Positions 1 through 10,067 of a DNA stretch of 64,000 nucleotides are shown one piece after another. The notes below the pieces were generated by a model. That model had not been told where the DNA came from and made no database searches. It was given only the letters and a program-made list of their open reading frames with translations. How positions within the stretch are numbered: position 1 is the first letter of the stretch; each line of letters begins with the position of its first letter. Source of the stretch: Isoetes taiwanensis. Taxonomy: Eukaryota > Streptophyta > Lycopodiopsida > Isoetales > Isoetaceae. Where the stretch lies: positions 8,692,779 through 8,756,778 of the forward strand of contig JAJEKV010000035.1 in the NCBI GenBank assembly GCA_021234155.1, written 5' to 3'. The position numbers were made by a program, and so were the translations under genes.

Positions 1-429
1 TTTACGCTGTAAAGTTGTGGGAGCCGAGCTTGAAAGTCGTCCCATGTCCCTTTTTAAGCGAATTGTGCAAACCCTTTATGAGAATGGTGTCCTTGCAATG
101 AAGAAATGTTTGATAAGACGTGCATCCGTGATTGTTGAAAAATGAGTTACAAAATATTTGCTTTATTAGAGGTGTTTACTAATGCCACGACACAAAAGCT
201 CCAAAGACATATTGTATAAAATGTTTCATGAGCCTTTGGATCGCTTAACTCAAAGTGTCACATATGGAAACATTGTTAGGTTTGATAAAATAACATAAAA
301 ATCTTATTTAATAAAGCTTTGGTTGTTGGTAAAAGTGTTGGCTTATTGATTAAGTGTTTGTATTTTGCTTTGGGACCCTCTTTGAAAAAGTTTAGTTCAT
401 AAAACATAATATAACTTGGAATGATACAT

Positions 430-1185
430 ATTTTATACGGAAAATGGGAGACTATTGATGAGGGACTTGGTGTTATTATCTATTGACAACAAACAAGAAA
501 GTGGATCACACCATGCTAATTTAGTATATTCCAACCTTTTAGCTTATATAAAATTCGCTTGGTGTGATCTTTTGGAAAAGATGACTTCCTATAGTAAAAT
601 TACTTTGATTATCTTTTAATAAAAGAAATATATATGTGTCTTATTTGAAGTTAAGTGTGGATATGTGACGTGCTCATTTATTGATAAAGTGTTTGCTTTT
701 TGAAAAGGGCTAATAACTTTATGTACTACTAGAGTTGGTAAAAGTATTTTAGATGCAAATAGGATGCTTGATGTGATCCTTCTTAAAAAAAAAAGATATG
801 CTCTTTGAAAAGGACTAATAACTTTATGCACTTGGGGTGGTAAAGCATTAAAATGAGAAGGGGTACTTGTGTTTAATTTTAATTTGACAACAAATAAGAG
901 AGTGGATCACACGATCTCTTAATTTAGTGTGTTCCATTTTTGTTGCATATGTACTATTCGCATGGTGTGATCCTTCTTGAAAAATAATATGCTCTTTGAA
1001 AAGGGATAATGACTTATGTACTTAAGAGTGGTAAAGCATTTTAGATACAAATAGGAATGAGTACTTGTGTTTAATTTTAATTTGACAACAAATAAGAAAG
1101 TGGATCACACCATGCGAATTTAGTGTGTCCCTTTTTTTTGCATATGTATTATTCGCTTGGTGTGATCCATCTTGAAAAAAAAAAT
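430..1185. repeat. Tandem ~197-bp repeat carrying an internal hairpin
   Basis: A unit beginning near GACAACAAAYAAGARAGTGG recurs at about 484, 887 and 1084; the last two are exactly 197 bp apart and a partial copy lies between the first two. Each full unit contains GGATCACACCATGCGAAT followed about 35-50 bp later by its inverse ATTCGCTTGGTGTGATCC, so the unit can fold into a hairpin. A lone fourth arm sits near 1326. It resembles an amplified foldback element or a short satellite. No coding capacity is seen. Confidence 0.75.
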
Positions 1186-1780
1186 AGCTTTCAAGTAAAA
1201 GGAAAGAAAGAAATATCTTATTTAAAGTATAAAGTGTTAGTATATAAAGTGTTGGTTTATTAAAATACTATTTGTTTACGCTAAGTTGTAAGTTCAATAT
1301 TTGTGTTTCTATTTACTTTTTTACGCAAGGATCACACCAGGCGAATTTCTTCTATGCAATTACTTCTGCGCATGAAGATTTCGCATCATATAATACTCTT
1401 TAAACAAGGATGGCTTTGACCTTCAATGTTCATAAAGTTTATGAATGTTTGCATATAAGAATGTCACATATCATATTTTCTTAAAAAATGGTCATCAAAT
1501 GGATAACTAGTCAAAGAGTTCTTCTACTACTTAAAGACTTTCAAGACTCATTTTTGCTATAATTTAAATAGCAATATATTTTTAAAGGAATCTATTGTTA
1601 AAAGTAGTCAAAGACTTCTTGTATTAGCGGTATCTAAATACAAACACCATGACCTTTGTACTTCAAGAATGTATAAACCCTTCACATTGCAAAGTATAAT
1701 GTCATTTATTAGCATCTTCACGGACATTTCCCCTTCCTTATCGGAAGCAGCTCATCTCAAGGAACTGTATTCGATTCCGA
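1186..1780. other. AT-rich stretch, nothing recognised
   Basis: Apart from one extra hairpin arm near 1326, I see no gene, RNA or element end here. Confidence 0.5.
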
Positions 1781-1827
1781 ATGCCTTCATCCTCTCTCAA
1801 TCTCTCACAATATCCTAGGAGGCCGAG

Positions 1828-2193
1828 TTACCGCCACCACAAAATCGGACTAAACTTGAAACGCCCCGAAATGACCGGTTTCTTGCCACTCAACGGATCC
1901 AATGGATATAAACTGCCATCCGCCCGGATGTCGACACTTTTTGAGCCTGCAAGACACAACACGTCGAGGTCTAAGTTCTTATTTTTTAGACCTCCTTTTT
2001 TGCGGTTGAAGACTGGAGCATATTTGTGAGTCAGTTGGATCCTTATCCACACATCATTTGGAGCTTCCATACTACGTGGATCGCACGGCGCGAAATGAAG
2101 GTGTACAATTTGTATGCCCCAAAGACAATTAACACCGGCCAGCGGTGAGCCGAACGTCCGTACTAATTTTTGTTTGAAATTTGCAACGTGCAT
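1828..2193 (-). CDS. Unassigned 121-codon open frame
   Basis: An uninterrupted minus-strand frame runs from an ATG at 2193 to a TAA at 1828 in DNA less AT-rich than its surroundings. The product would be basic, with many W, K and R residues near its C-terminus (ending in WWR). I recognise no domain. It has no visible promoter or partner gene. It could be a fragment of a captured gene, a transposon reading frame or a chance frame. I keep it only because it is open in locally GC-richer DNA. Confidence 0.2.
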   Translation of the reverse strand: MHVANFKQKLVRTFGSPLAGVNCLWGIQIVHLHFAPCDPRSMEAPNDVWIRIQLTHKYAPVFNRKKGGLKNKNLDLDVLCLAGSKSVDIRADGSLYPLDPLSGKKPVISGRFKFSPILWWR

Positions 2194-2299
2194 ATGGAAA
2201 TCGAAAAGTCCATTCTCCTATTATACATTAAGCAAATTCAAATTTCGAATTGTAAGGGGCGGGAAGCCTGTATTGGGATGAAGTAAAGATCCCCGTTAA

Positions 2300-2503
2300 T
2301 CCGGGTTCACATGGACGAACCGCTAAGCAATCGGCTTAAAACCCGGCCGAACTTGAGGTGCGAGGCAAAAAATTCAGCCCGTTTTGGAAAATCAGCCCTT
2401 GCAAGATCCAACTTAAGGAGCGATGAACTGTGGGCCCATTTTTTAATCGGCCGACTCCTTGAGGAACTCACGAGGGCCTAAACTTCTCCATGTGAACCAC
2501 CCA
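2300..2503. mobile_element. Small TIR element (MITE), possibly Harbinger/Tourist-like
   Basis: The left end TCCGGGTTCACATGGA and the inverse of the right end TGGGTGGTTCACATGGA share a 12-bp block, GGTTCACATGGA. TAA stands immediately outside both ends (2297-2299 and 2504-2506), as expected for a 3-bp PIF/Harbinger target duplication. Length is 204 bp with no coding frame. A 3-bp duplication is weak support by itself. Confidence 0.5.
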
Positions 2504-3470
2504 TAAAAGAAAGTGCCCAATACCGAAATGAAAGTTCGATACAAAGCTTCAACCTACACATTCAAATTTTGAAATGTGGAAGGCGGAAGCTTGTATGGCC
2601 ATGGCCTCTAAAATGAAAATAGCGCAAGAATCCGTGACACGCACGCTTGGTATCCGACAAACTAAGAGACACCGCCATGAGTTGCCTGTGATGCTATAAT
2701 GCAAGTGGCTTTTTAGAAGCGCCACATGTTGCATCAGCCCCGCCCCGACAACCAAATGTAATTAAATACATATGGCGCCATGAATGCGCAATCCCCCTTA
2801 TTCCGGGAGAATATTCCAAGTAAATCTGTAATGATGAGATTTTGGTATCCTAGGTGGCATGGGAAAAAAGGAGCGGAAATATGACGTGGAATGGCTGATA
2901 GGAGGCCATTTTGAGACCCCAAATCCGCCCTAATGATTGTTTTCTCTCTTCTTGCTCATTTGCAAATTGCAACAACTGATCCATTTTCTGCAGAAATATA
3001 AATTCCAGGGATGAAATGTCTGCAGAGTTTGCTAGGGAGTTGTCCTAAATGCAATGGCCGTTGAGAAATCAGCTGGTTTCATTTAAATCCACTGATTTTG
3101 AAAAACCAATCTAGACCAGTCAGAGCCCAATTAATTTTTCACTGTGCTTATGTACACTAGTTGTTGCTTGCTTAATCATCAACGTGTATGTGCCTGAACT
3201 AGTCATTCTGCAACTCAAACAACTAAATCTAAAGTAAAGGAATACTCTTTAATCTTTAGAAGGAATTTATAACCACCCAACCGGGCTCAGGCTATCAGCA
3301 TGAATTCGTTATCATGCTTCAACATTGCAACCGGAAAATCAACAACAAAGACTCACTAACGATTTCTTTAGCAGGGCAGAGGATTATCTAAAGCTATCAG
3401 CCGGATTACTGTGTTCAGTTGAAAGAAAACAGTTACATTTATAAGCAAACTCTAGAAGGTAGAGATATTT
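2504..3470. other. No gene recognised
   Basis: Low-complexity and mixed-composition DNA. The start (about 2560) resembles the sequence near 2241 before the small TIR element, so part may be an old local duplication. No coding exon, RNA gene or element end was found. Confidence 0.4.
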
Positions 3471-3617
3471 AAGATCCATGGAATGCCAGATGCAATCATA
3501 ACGGAAAGGGATCCCTTATTTTGCAGCAGATTTTGGGCTGGACTTATGAAAAACTTAGGCACGACCTTAAAGTTTTCCACCGCTTATCATCCCCAGACGG
3601 CAGATCGCATTTATTAG
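3471..3617 (+). pseudogene. Ty3/gypsy integrase core fragment
   Basis: A 48-codon frame reads through the part of the retrotransposon integrase catalytic core around the second catalytic aspartate. It shows the family hallmarks GMPDAIITERDPLF, SRFW and STAYHPQT in the right order and spacing, then ends at a TAG where a GQTE-type continuation is expected. The flanks carry no other pol domain and no LTR. This is a relic of a plus-strand Ty3/gypsy element, unrelated to the minus-strand element at 5-10 kb. The motif match is strong; which lineage it belongs to cannot be told. Confidence 0.85.
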
Positions 3618-3794
3618 CATCTCTCTTTCGTCAGCATTAACTTAGAAATTAAAAACAGAAAGTGCAGATGTCAGCATACTGGACCTTGGAATTGGGTCAT
3701 GCACTCATGGCACTATACCAATAGGCATAATTGGCGAACTTGCATTCCACAGCATGAAACTTCATTCCTGTTAGGCATTCGAACAGCACCAACC

Positions 3795-4310
3795 GGCAAC
3801 AGGTCTGACCGCCAGTTTACTGGCAACAGCCAGTTTGGAGCAGTCATCAGAATATCTTAGGCATATGCCAGCATATACCTGGATATGCCACAAACCCACA
3901 TAAACGAGGGTTTGCCCCCTTAGGGATGCCTCGCATGTAGCGTCTCCGGCGCCTCCCCAATGTGAACGTCTCCGGCAAGAATTTTGGGGCGTTCACATGT
4001 TGGACATCGCCATCGCTCAATTCAGAACTTCAAGATTGCTACGCCATCACCGGTTTTTGCTATTCCATCACTGTTTTTGCACCACCAAACTTCAAGATTG
4101 CTTCAAGATTTTACCTTTTATTGCAGGTGAAGACCGAAAATCACTGGAAACGGAGGTCAAGACGTCCAAACGCTGAAGCAGCCGGTCGATCAGAAACTGC
4201 TGGAGCAGTTTGACGTCCAACGGTTTGGACGTTGAGCCGCCCGGCAAAAAACATGAACATGTGAATACTTTTAGTATTACATGTGAAGCGTCCCTTAGGG
4301 GCAACCCAAA
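3795..4310 (+). repeat. Dispersed repeat family, copy A (interrupted)
   Basis: This copy shares with three others (near 27.3, 30.6 and 31.1 kb) a terminal ~120-bp block: CAGTTTGGAGCAGTCATCAG, several GCATATNCC motifs, then a palindromic end TTGCCCCCTAGGGGCAACCCAAAAA in consensus form. Here the palindrome is split after CCCTTAGGG by a 366-bp insertion, and resumes at 4292. The repeat class is unknown. Confidence 0.7.
3926..4291. mobile_element. 366-bp non-autonomous TIR element with 9-bp target duplication
   Basis: The insertion is flanked by the direct repeat CCCTTAGGG (3917-3925 and 4292-4300). Its ends are imperfect inverted repeats: ATGCCTCGCATGTA at the left and ACGCTTCACATGTA as the inverse of the right, differing only by transitions. 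The 9-bp duplication points to a Mutator-like (MULE) MITE. The empty site can be compared with three other copies of the host repeat in this window, which lack the insertion. Confidence 0.75.
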
Positions 4311-4978
4311 AAGAATTTGTTGTATTTATGCCTCTTTTCAAAATGCTAATATGATTTGGCGTTTCGAGTAAATGTTTCATTTTGAAGACTCTCAAGCATT
4401 TTAAGAGATCGGTGGTTTCGTAATCCACGGACGGACGGTATTATTTGGGGAAGAGCTTATACACCACCATACATATTCAACTAGTGTGCTAACAATCCGG
4501 GACAGTACTAATAAACATCCCGTAAATCATTATCTTTATTTTTTTTTTTTATAGATAGGAGATATTAATTTATTATTAACTAACTTAAGCTTTAACTTAG
4601 GTTTATATTTTCTTTTTTTTCTTCAATTCGAACAGGGCATAACAGAGCACGACCAGGGCAAAAGGGAAGCGGCTATGGCAGGATTCCGGCCTTTTCCTTG
4701 ATGGTTCCGACTCTGCTTCCCCTGTAATCGGTTCGGTTCCTTCCAAACCTAGCTATGGCATGGCAAAATCGGCTCCTTCCTCTCTTTGTGATTTTTTCAG
4801 GCTTACTTCAAGCAAATGGCGGCCTTCCGGCAAAGAACCAACCTAGTTGACTATGGCAGAAGTTTTTGGCTAATGCACAAGATCCAATTTCCTCGAGCAA
4901 ATCGACCAATCCTCTTTTTTTCTCGGTTTTCTCTTTTGTTCTCTGGGTTAAAGATTCAGGCGGTGGGTTTTCGGGGGA
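4311..4978. other. Flank of the LTR element, no gene recognised
   Basis: Contains a poly-T run near 4540 and GC-richer DNA with repeated CTATGGCA-type words that also occur just right of the LTR element (10068 onward). The chromovirus therefore probably landed inside an older repeat. Confidence 0.4.
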
Positions 4979-4983
4979 AGACC

Positions 4984-5207
4984 TAAAACACACACTTGGC
5001 GTGTACGCTATCTCACCACCCAACCCACGAGCCCTCGGCTTATGACCACGGGCCCCCGAGCTCTCCCCAGAGCTACTATATAGCATGCATAGCCTTTGGT
5101 CCATCTTTGGACCAAAGCCCTCTTTGGACCATAAGCCCCCTTTTGGACTAAAGGCCCTCTTTTTGGCCTAAAGCCATCTTTGGACTCCACGTCCTTAGCA
5201 TATAGCA
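4984..5207 (-). repeat. 3' LTR of the chromovirus
   Basis: In element orientation it begins TGCTATATGC and ends GTGTGTTTTA (TG...TA rather than the usual TG...CA). It contains CTATATAG (5076-5083), a candidate TATA box. It also contains a ladder of near-palindromes of the type TTTGGACCAAA, TTTTGGACTAAA and TTTTGGCCTAAA. It abuts the polypurine tract and the AGACC target duplication. Confidence 0.93.
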
Positions 5208-5219
5208 TTCCCCCCTCTT
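5208..5219 (-). other. Polypurine tract
   Basis: On the minus strand the sequence AAGAGGGGGGAA directly precedes the TG of the 3' LTR, the expected position and composition of the plus-strand primer of an LTR retrotransposon. Confidence 0.88.
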
Positions 5220-5280
5220 GACATTGCGGCGGTCCTCTGGCTGCAAAAGTATCTAAATACCTTTAGCCATCCGAGCATAA

Positions 5281-5560
5281 TCCTTCCTTGGCCCTCGCTT
5301 AGGCGGCTAGTAGAAGCACATTGCTTGGACTTCCTCTTGTCCCTCGGCTTCCTTTGCTTTCCGATCTTTATATTCTCTAAGAATATCCGGATAAGCTTCT
5401 AAAACATTGCCACGCACCCATGAAGCGTCCTCCAAAGGTTTGTGGCGCGAACTTAACCAAATATTGTCTTGAACCACTAGTGGATTTATCCGCCAAAATT
5501 GTTTCCGGCTCTAGAACTTGAATCATCAATCAATTCTGCTCAGTTAACCTCCCAAGTTGA
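5281..5560 (-). pseudogene. Chromodomain tail of pol
   Basis: Downstream of integrase, the minus strand encodes a chromodomain-like C-terminus. LEPETILADKS and RQYLVKF match the first strands, and EDASWVRGNVLEAYPDI, in another frame, matches the conserved tryptophan segment and final helix. One frameshift separates the halves. Chromodomains at the integrase C-terminus define the chromovirus branch and in that family bind histone marks to direct insertion. The aromatic cage cannot be confirmed in a broken frame. The reading ends at a stop about 75 bp before the polypurine tract, so the 3' untranslated part is short. Confidence 0.85.
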
Positions 5561-5569
5561 GGTAACTCC

Positions 5570-6700
5570 TTACCATGATAAGCCTTTAGGAATGAAACAT
5601 TCACTACATCATGCATTTTCCAACCTTGAGGCAATCTTAATTGATATGCATTCTCATTGACCACTTTAATAACTTGAAATGGTCCATGGAAGCGGGTGCC
5701 AACTTAAGATCCTTCTTGCGGCGCATCTTTCTTAAAGTGGCCTTTATGGATCCTCATCCATACCCAATCTCCTTCCTTAAAACCATTGGTTGCCGCCCAA
5801 CTTAGATGATTTATTTGCAAAAGATGCTTGAGCATCTCGAATCTGACTTGAAGCAAGTCTATGAGATCCTTATGCTCAATAACCAAATCATCGGCCGGTG
5901 GAACATCTTCACACACTTTCGAAAAGAGTGGCTCCCGCCTGGTGACCATAGACCCGCTTTGAAAAGGAGTCATCTTTATGGTAGGCCCGATAGGTATTAT
6001 TATACACAAATTCAGCAATAGGCAAATACTCTTCCCAATGACCTTGATGTTCATTGACAAACCCCTTAAGATGGAACAAATAACTTTATTGACCACCTCG
6101 GATTGTCCATCGGTTTACGGGTGAAAAGCGGTGGAGAACCTCAACTCGTCCCCAATTGCATAAATAATGCCTTCCGAATTTACTAGTAAACTTTGTATCA
6201 CGATCGGATACAATAATCTTTGGCAAACCATGTAGCCTAAATATCTCTTTGATAAAGAGCGTAGCCGCACTATAAACCCGTCAACTTATCCGAACAAGGA
6301 ATAAAATGGCGTGCTTAGTTAAACAATCAACAATTGTCCAAATGGCGGTGTTCTTGCGAGAACCGGGAGGAAGACCAACAATAAAATCCATAGTGATCTG
6401 TTCCCACTTTGCCTCGGGAATAGGCAAGGATAAAGGAACACCATGAGGTTTCTTGTTAAGCTTTCTTTATCCGTTGACAAGTAACACAATGCGAATATGA
6501 ACCAAAACATCTCTCCGCAATCCGGGCCAAATAAAGTATGGTTCAAGCTTTGCCAAAGTTGCCCCCACGCCACGATGACCCAGCGTAGGTGCATCATGGA
6601 CTTCTTTAAGAATAAGTGACCCGAAAGTTCCGCACAATGCATAGCTTTGGACCTTTATACAAGAACCCATTAACGATCTTATATCCATATGCATTGCCAC
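5570..6700 (-). pseudogene. Integrase region of the chromovirus
   Basis: The minus strand carries the HHCC zinc-binding segment (KEVHDAPTLGHRG, FIWPGLRRDV) at about 6510-6620. The catalytic core follows: [14 protein letters not shown] near 6370-6400 has the first aspartate, [14 protein letters not shown] near 6190-6230 the second, and [12 protein letters not shown] near 6085-6120 the glutamate. A C-terminal GPY/F-like part (FHGPFQVI near 5655) comes before the chromodomain. The DDE residues are all present, but the pieces lie in different frames. Integrase inserts the cDNA copy into the host chromosome. Confidence 0.9.
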
Positions 6701-6799
6701 TTTGAGCTAACAACCAAATATCTTTATAATCAAGGTCGGTGGCATACAATGGCTTCATTTCCTCCAAATGGTTGGATTGTGCTATAGAAAGAGAACAAA

Positions 6800-7160
6800 G
6801 CGCATAAGCGTCTACTTAAAGCATCAGCTACAACATTCTCTTTACCGGGGACGATAATCCAGCGAGAAATCATATTCTTTGCATAAAAGCAACCCATTTC
6901 AACCGCCTTTCCGATAATGTTTTACGTGAAACAATGTGCCTAATGCTTTGGTGGTCGGTCAAAATATGAACTGTTGACCCTATAAGATAGTGTCGCCACA
7001 CTTTCAAAGCATGAATGGCGACAGCGAAAATTCCTTATCATAAACACTATATCTACTTTCCGTGTCGAGAAAACTTTCGACTTTCATAAGCAATAGGATG
7101 ACCATCCTGCATCAAAACCAGCCCCAAAGCCACACCACTTGCATCAACACATAACAAGAA
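6800..7160 (-). pseudogene. RNase H region of the chromovirus
   Basis: The segment VDASGVALG with LMQDGHPIAYE (about 7080-7150) is the start of the Ty3/gypsy RNase H domain, with the first catalytic aspartate in VDAS. The domain ends around ENVVADALSR near 6807-6840, the usual junction with integrase. Small frameshifts occur between. RNase H removes the RNA strand during reverse transcription. Confidence 0.88.
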
Positions 7161-7559
7161 AGGTAGACCAAACTTTGGCAAACGCAGAAACGGGAGGATT
7201 AACCATGGCATCCTTTAAAACTTGGAAAGCAAACCGATGATTAAGATTCCATTGGAAAGGAACATCTTTTAAAAGTAGCAACAAATATAAATCTGAAGCT
7301 AAACGAGCAAAATTACGTACAAACTTCCTATAATAACGCATAAGCCCAAAAGGAACGCATAATGCAAAGAATCGAAGTAGGTACAGGCCAATCCACAATT
7401 GCTTGTACCTTCTTGGGATCAACTTTAAGACCCTCAAATAAAACAATATGACCCAAATATTCAATTTCCGATTGGAAAAATATACTTTTCTTAGGATTAA
7501 GAGTAATAGACTCCGCCCCTTAACCGACGGAAAACCTCTCAAGAAATGCAAGTAATGAT

Positions 7560-8175
7560 CTTCCTCGGACTTACTAAAAACTAATATGTCATCAAAGAAC
7601 ACGACAACATAAACACCATGCACATCTTCAAATATTAAGCCCCATTAGCCTGCAAAAAGAAGTCGGCGCATTTGTAAGTCCAAATGGCATGACTAAAAAC
7701 TCATAATGTCCAAAGGTTGTCCTAAACGCGGTCTTGTGAACATCTTCAGGAGCAACCTTAAGTTGCCAATACCGACTTAAGATCAAGGCGGCTAAAAAGC
7801 GTGGCACCTTGGAGTTGATCAAACAAATCATCCGCCCTTGGTATAGGAAACCGATTCTTTATGGTTATCTTATTCAAAGCGCGATAATCATATACACATC
7901 GCCGGGAATTATCTTTTTTCTTAACCAACAAGGCAGGGAGCACCAAAAGGTGAAGAACTATGGCGGATCAATCCGGCTTTTGAAGCAACTCATCAAGGCT
8001 GGCGCCTAATCTCAACTTGTTGGCCATGCATTCTCCGATAAGGAGCTTGATTAGGAGGTGCTTTCCGGAAGAAGATCAATCTGTGGTCCTCCAAACGTTG
8101 GGGTGGCAAAGTTTGTGGAATTTCATTTGAAAAGACATCATCAAAATAATGCAAAAAAGACTGTTTGGCGCTCAT
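7560..8175 (-). pseudogene. Reverse transcriptase region of the chromovirus
   Basis: The minus strand shows the classical blocks in order: LPPQRLEDHRL and KAPPNQAPY near 8050-8110, [16 protein letters not shown] near 7845-7890, [26 protein letters not shown] near 7680-7740, and VVVFFDDILVFSK near 7565-7610, where FFDD is the catalytic aspartate motif. Frames change at least twice in this stretch. The motif content is that of plant chromoviruses. It copies element RNA into DNA in cytoplasmic particles, but this copy cannot encode one continuous enzyme. Confidence 0.93.
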
Positions 8176-8357
8176 TTAATGGAGATACTTCTAACTTAGA
8201 ACGCAAAACCACCAAATACACAAAATGAGTTTTCATTGCCAAACGTTTAAACTGTACAATAGAAACTGTGGGAATAGGGGATACAATATCATCCTTCACA
8301 AACTTGAAGGTCTTTTTACCCCCTTCCAAGGATAACATAACAATACCGCTTTCCAAT

Positions 8358-8750
8358 CTATAAGAGGATTAATAGCCTTATGCCATGGCATGCACCTAGA
8401 ATAATATCCATACCTCCAAGGTCAGAAACCATGAAAGAACGTTTACAGATATATCCCTGCAATTGAAATTCAACATCCTTGACCATAAATGAAGAAGGCG
8501 GAGGGGCAACATTCAAGAAAGCAGAAGCTAATTCTACATCACTTGATAAAGGAATAGAAGTTAATTTGAGTTCTTTCACCAAGCGGCGCAGAAATAAAAT
8601 CAAACTCCTTTGCCGGATCGAATAGGACATGTACTTTTTGATCTTGAATAGTAGCCCAAAATCGTAAGAGACTACTATTCTCAACGAGAATCCATATCCG
8701 ATTTTTTCCGGACCGTAGCCACCTTCTTCCCTTTTCCATCTCATGAACAA
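8358..8750 (-). pseudogene. Aspartic protease region, catalytic triad degraded
   Basis: A segment LFDPAKEFDFIS stands where family members have a D-S/T-G catalytic triad followed by NFIS; here the triad reads DPA. After a frame change the second half shows GYICKRSFMVSDLGGMDIILG, matching the flap-to-C-terminal part with the LGG.D.ILG signature. The enzyme normally cuts the Gag-Pol polyprotein. Loss of the DSG triad plus a frameshift makes this copy inactive. Confidence 0.82.
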
Positions 8751-8777
8751 GCTACTTTCTTACTTTTATCTTCTTTC

Positions 8778-9813
8778 TTAGTCCCGACTTAAGAGTAGGT
8801 GTAGCTTCCTTTGGTTCCCCTTTCTTCTTTTCAAATAAGTAGGGCATTCATAAAACTTATGATCAGTTGAATAACAAACAAAACACTTATTTTCTCGCAT
8901 AAGCGCTTCTTGCGTGCTTGATCTGATTCCTTTGGCTCTTTGGCCCCCAACGGGTTCATTATCACGCAGCGTCACGTAATGCGGCCCGTTTGAGCGGCCC
9001 GGACCACGGAGCGATCCCATTGATTTATCCCGAAAACCACTTTCGCCTCTTTCATAGAAACTTTGAGGCCACGTTGAGCATTAATGGCTTCGATGGGGCC
9101 AAACCTTCCTCCTCTACTTTCTCTGCCATCTTACAGAGCTCACCAAAAGAAAGATTGGCAACTTGCAGGTCGAGCTTTGCCCGTACCCAACGATGCACCC
9201 CACCCATGAGTTTTTCAGACTTCTCAGCATCATTTTTACTAAGCTGAAGTCCTTTCTTTAAAACTCGTGCGGCGAAGGATCGAACAGTTTCCATGTTTTG
9301 TTGGGTCAACTTATTCCATTCCGCGATAAGATCGCGCTCCCAATTATGACCCAAAAAACGATTTTTGATTTGCTTTTCAAATTCCGCAAAGGTAACAATA
9401 GGTTGATCGACTGGCTGGTTCTTACGGATATCCATTACCGGTCCTTAGCAACCCCATCCAGATGACGCTCAGCAAAATATAACTGAGTGTCCTCGTCATC
9501 CTTAGTCTTAGCAAAATATGAATTCAAATCCCGAAGCCACGCGAATAATTCATCCGCATCACTAGTGGCAGCGGAATACTTTTTGAATTCAATTTTGACA
9601 TTGGCACCCGTTTTGATGCCACTCATTGGGCGCCTCTGCACTTCTTTAATCGGCGCCCTGCGCTCGCAGAGAATCCAATTCTTGCAGCTCCGCAATGCGA
9701 GCCTCGGCAGCTGCAAGTTTTTCTCTCATGAGCGAATTATCATGCTCTAACTCAAAAAGTTTTTCCTTGAGCTCTTCATCTTCCAAGTTAACATTGGCAG
9801 GGGAACCGGCCAT
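8778..9813 (-). pseudogene. Gag with CCHC zinc knuckle, frameshifted
   Basis: The best start is the ATG at 9813-9811, about 12 bp after the primer-binding site in element direction. It is followed by a short acidic coiled-coil stretch. The central Gag domain (FEKQIKNRFLG, TVRSFAARVLKKG) lies at about 9240-9400. The zinc knuckle CFVCYSTDHKFYEC, spacing CX2CX4HX4C, is at 8844-8885. At least two frameshifts (near 9660 and 9435) break the frame. Gag forms the virus-like particle and the knuckle binds element RNA. Confidence 0.88.
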
Positions 9814-9824
9814 CGAAACTTGTT

Positions 9825-9836
9825 GCTCTGATACCA
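9825..9836 (-). other. Primer-binding site, initiator-Met tRNA type
   Basis: The minus strand reads TGGTATCAGAGC one base inside the 5' LTR. This is complementary to the 3' end of plant initiator methionine tRNA, the commonest primer for plant LTR retrotransposons. Confidence 0.95.
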
Positions 9837-9837
9837 C

Positions 9838-10062
9838 TAAAACACACACTTGACGTGGCACGCTATCTCACCACCCAACCACGAGCCCTCAGCTATGACA
9901 CAGCTGCCCCAGAGCTCTCCCCCGAGCTACTATATAGCATGCACGCCCCTTTGGTCCATCTTTGGACCAAAGCCCTCTTTGGACCATAAGCCCCCTTTTG
10001 GACTAAAGGCCCTCTTTTGGCCTAAAAGCCATCTTTGGACTCCACGTCCTTAGCATATAGCA
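9838..10062 (-). repeat. 5' LTR of the chromovirus
   Basis: It matches the 3' LTR along its whole length with about 17 differences by hand alignment, most in the middle GC-rich part. The TATA-like CTATATAG and the near-palindrome ladder are conserved. AGACC follows at 10063-10067. Confidence 0.93.
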
Positions 10063-10067
10063 AGACC

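Larger units (their letters stand above)
4984..10062 (-). mobile_element. Ty3/gypsy chromovirus, structurally complete, frame-broken
   Basis: A 5,079-bp retrotransposon lies on the minus strand. It has two similar LTRs (224 and 225 bp), a 5-bp target duplication AGACC at 4979-4983 and 10063-10067, a primer-binding site next to the 5' LTR and a polypurine tract next to the 3' LTR. Between them, reading right to left, are gag with a zinc knuckle, protease, reverse transcriptase, RNase H, integrase and a C-terminal chromodomain. That is the order of Ty3/gypsy chromoviruses. Gag and pol are broken by several frameshifts, so this copy is not expected to be autonomous. By hand alignment the LTRs are about 92-93% identical, so insertion is not recent. 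Confidence 0.95.
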
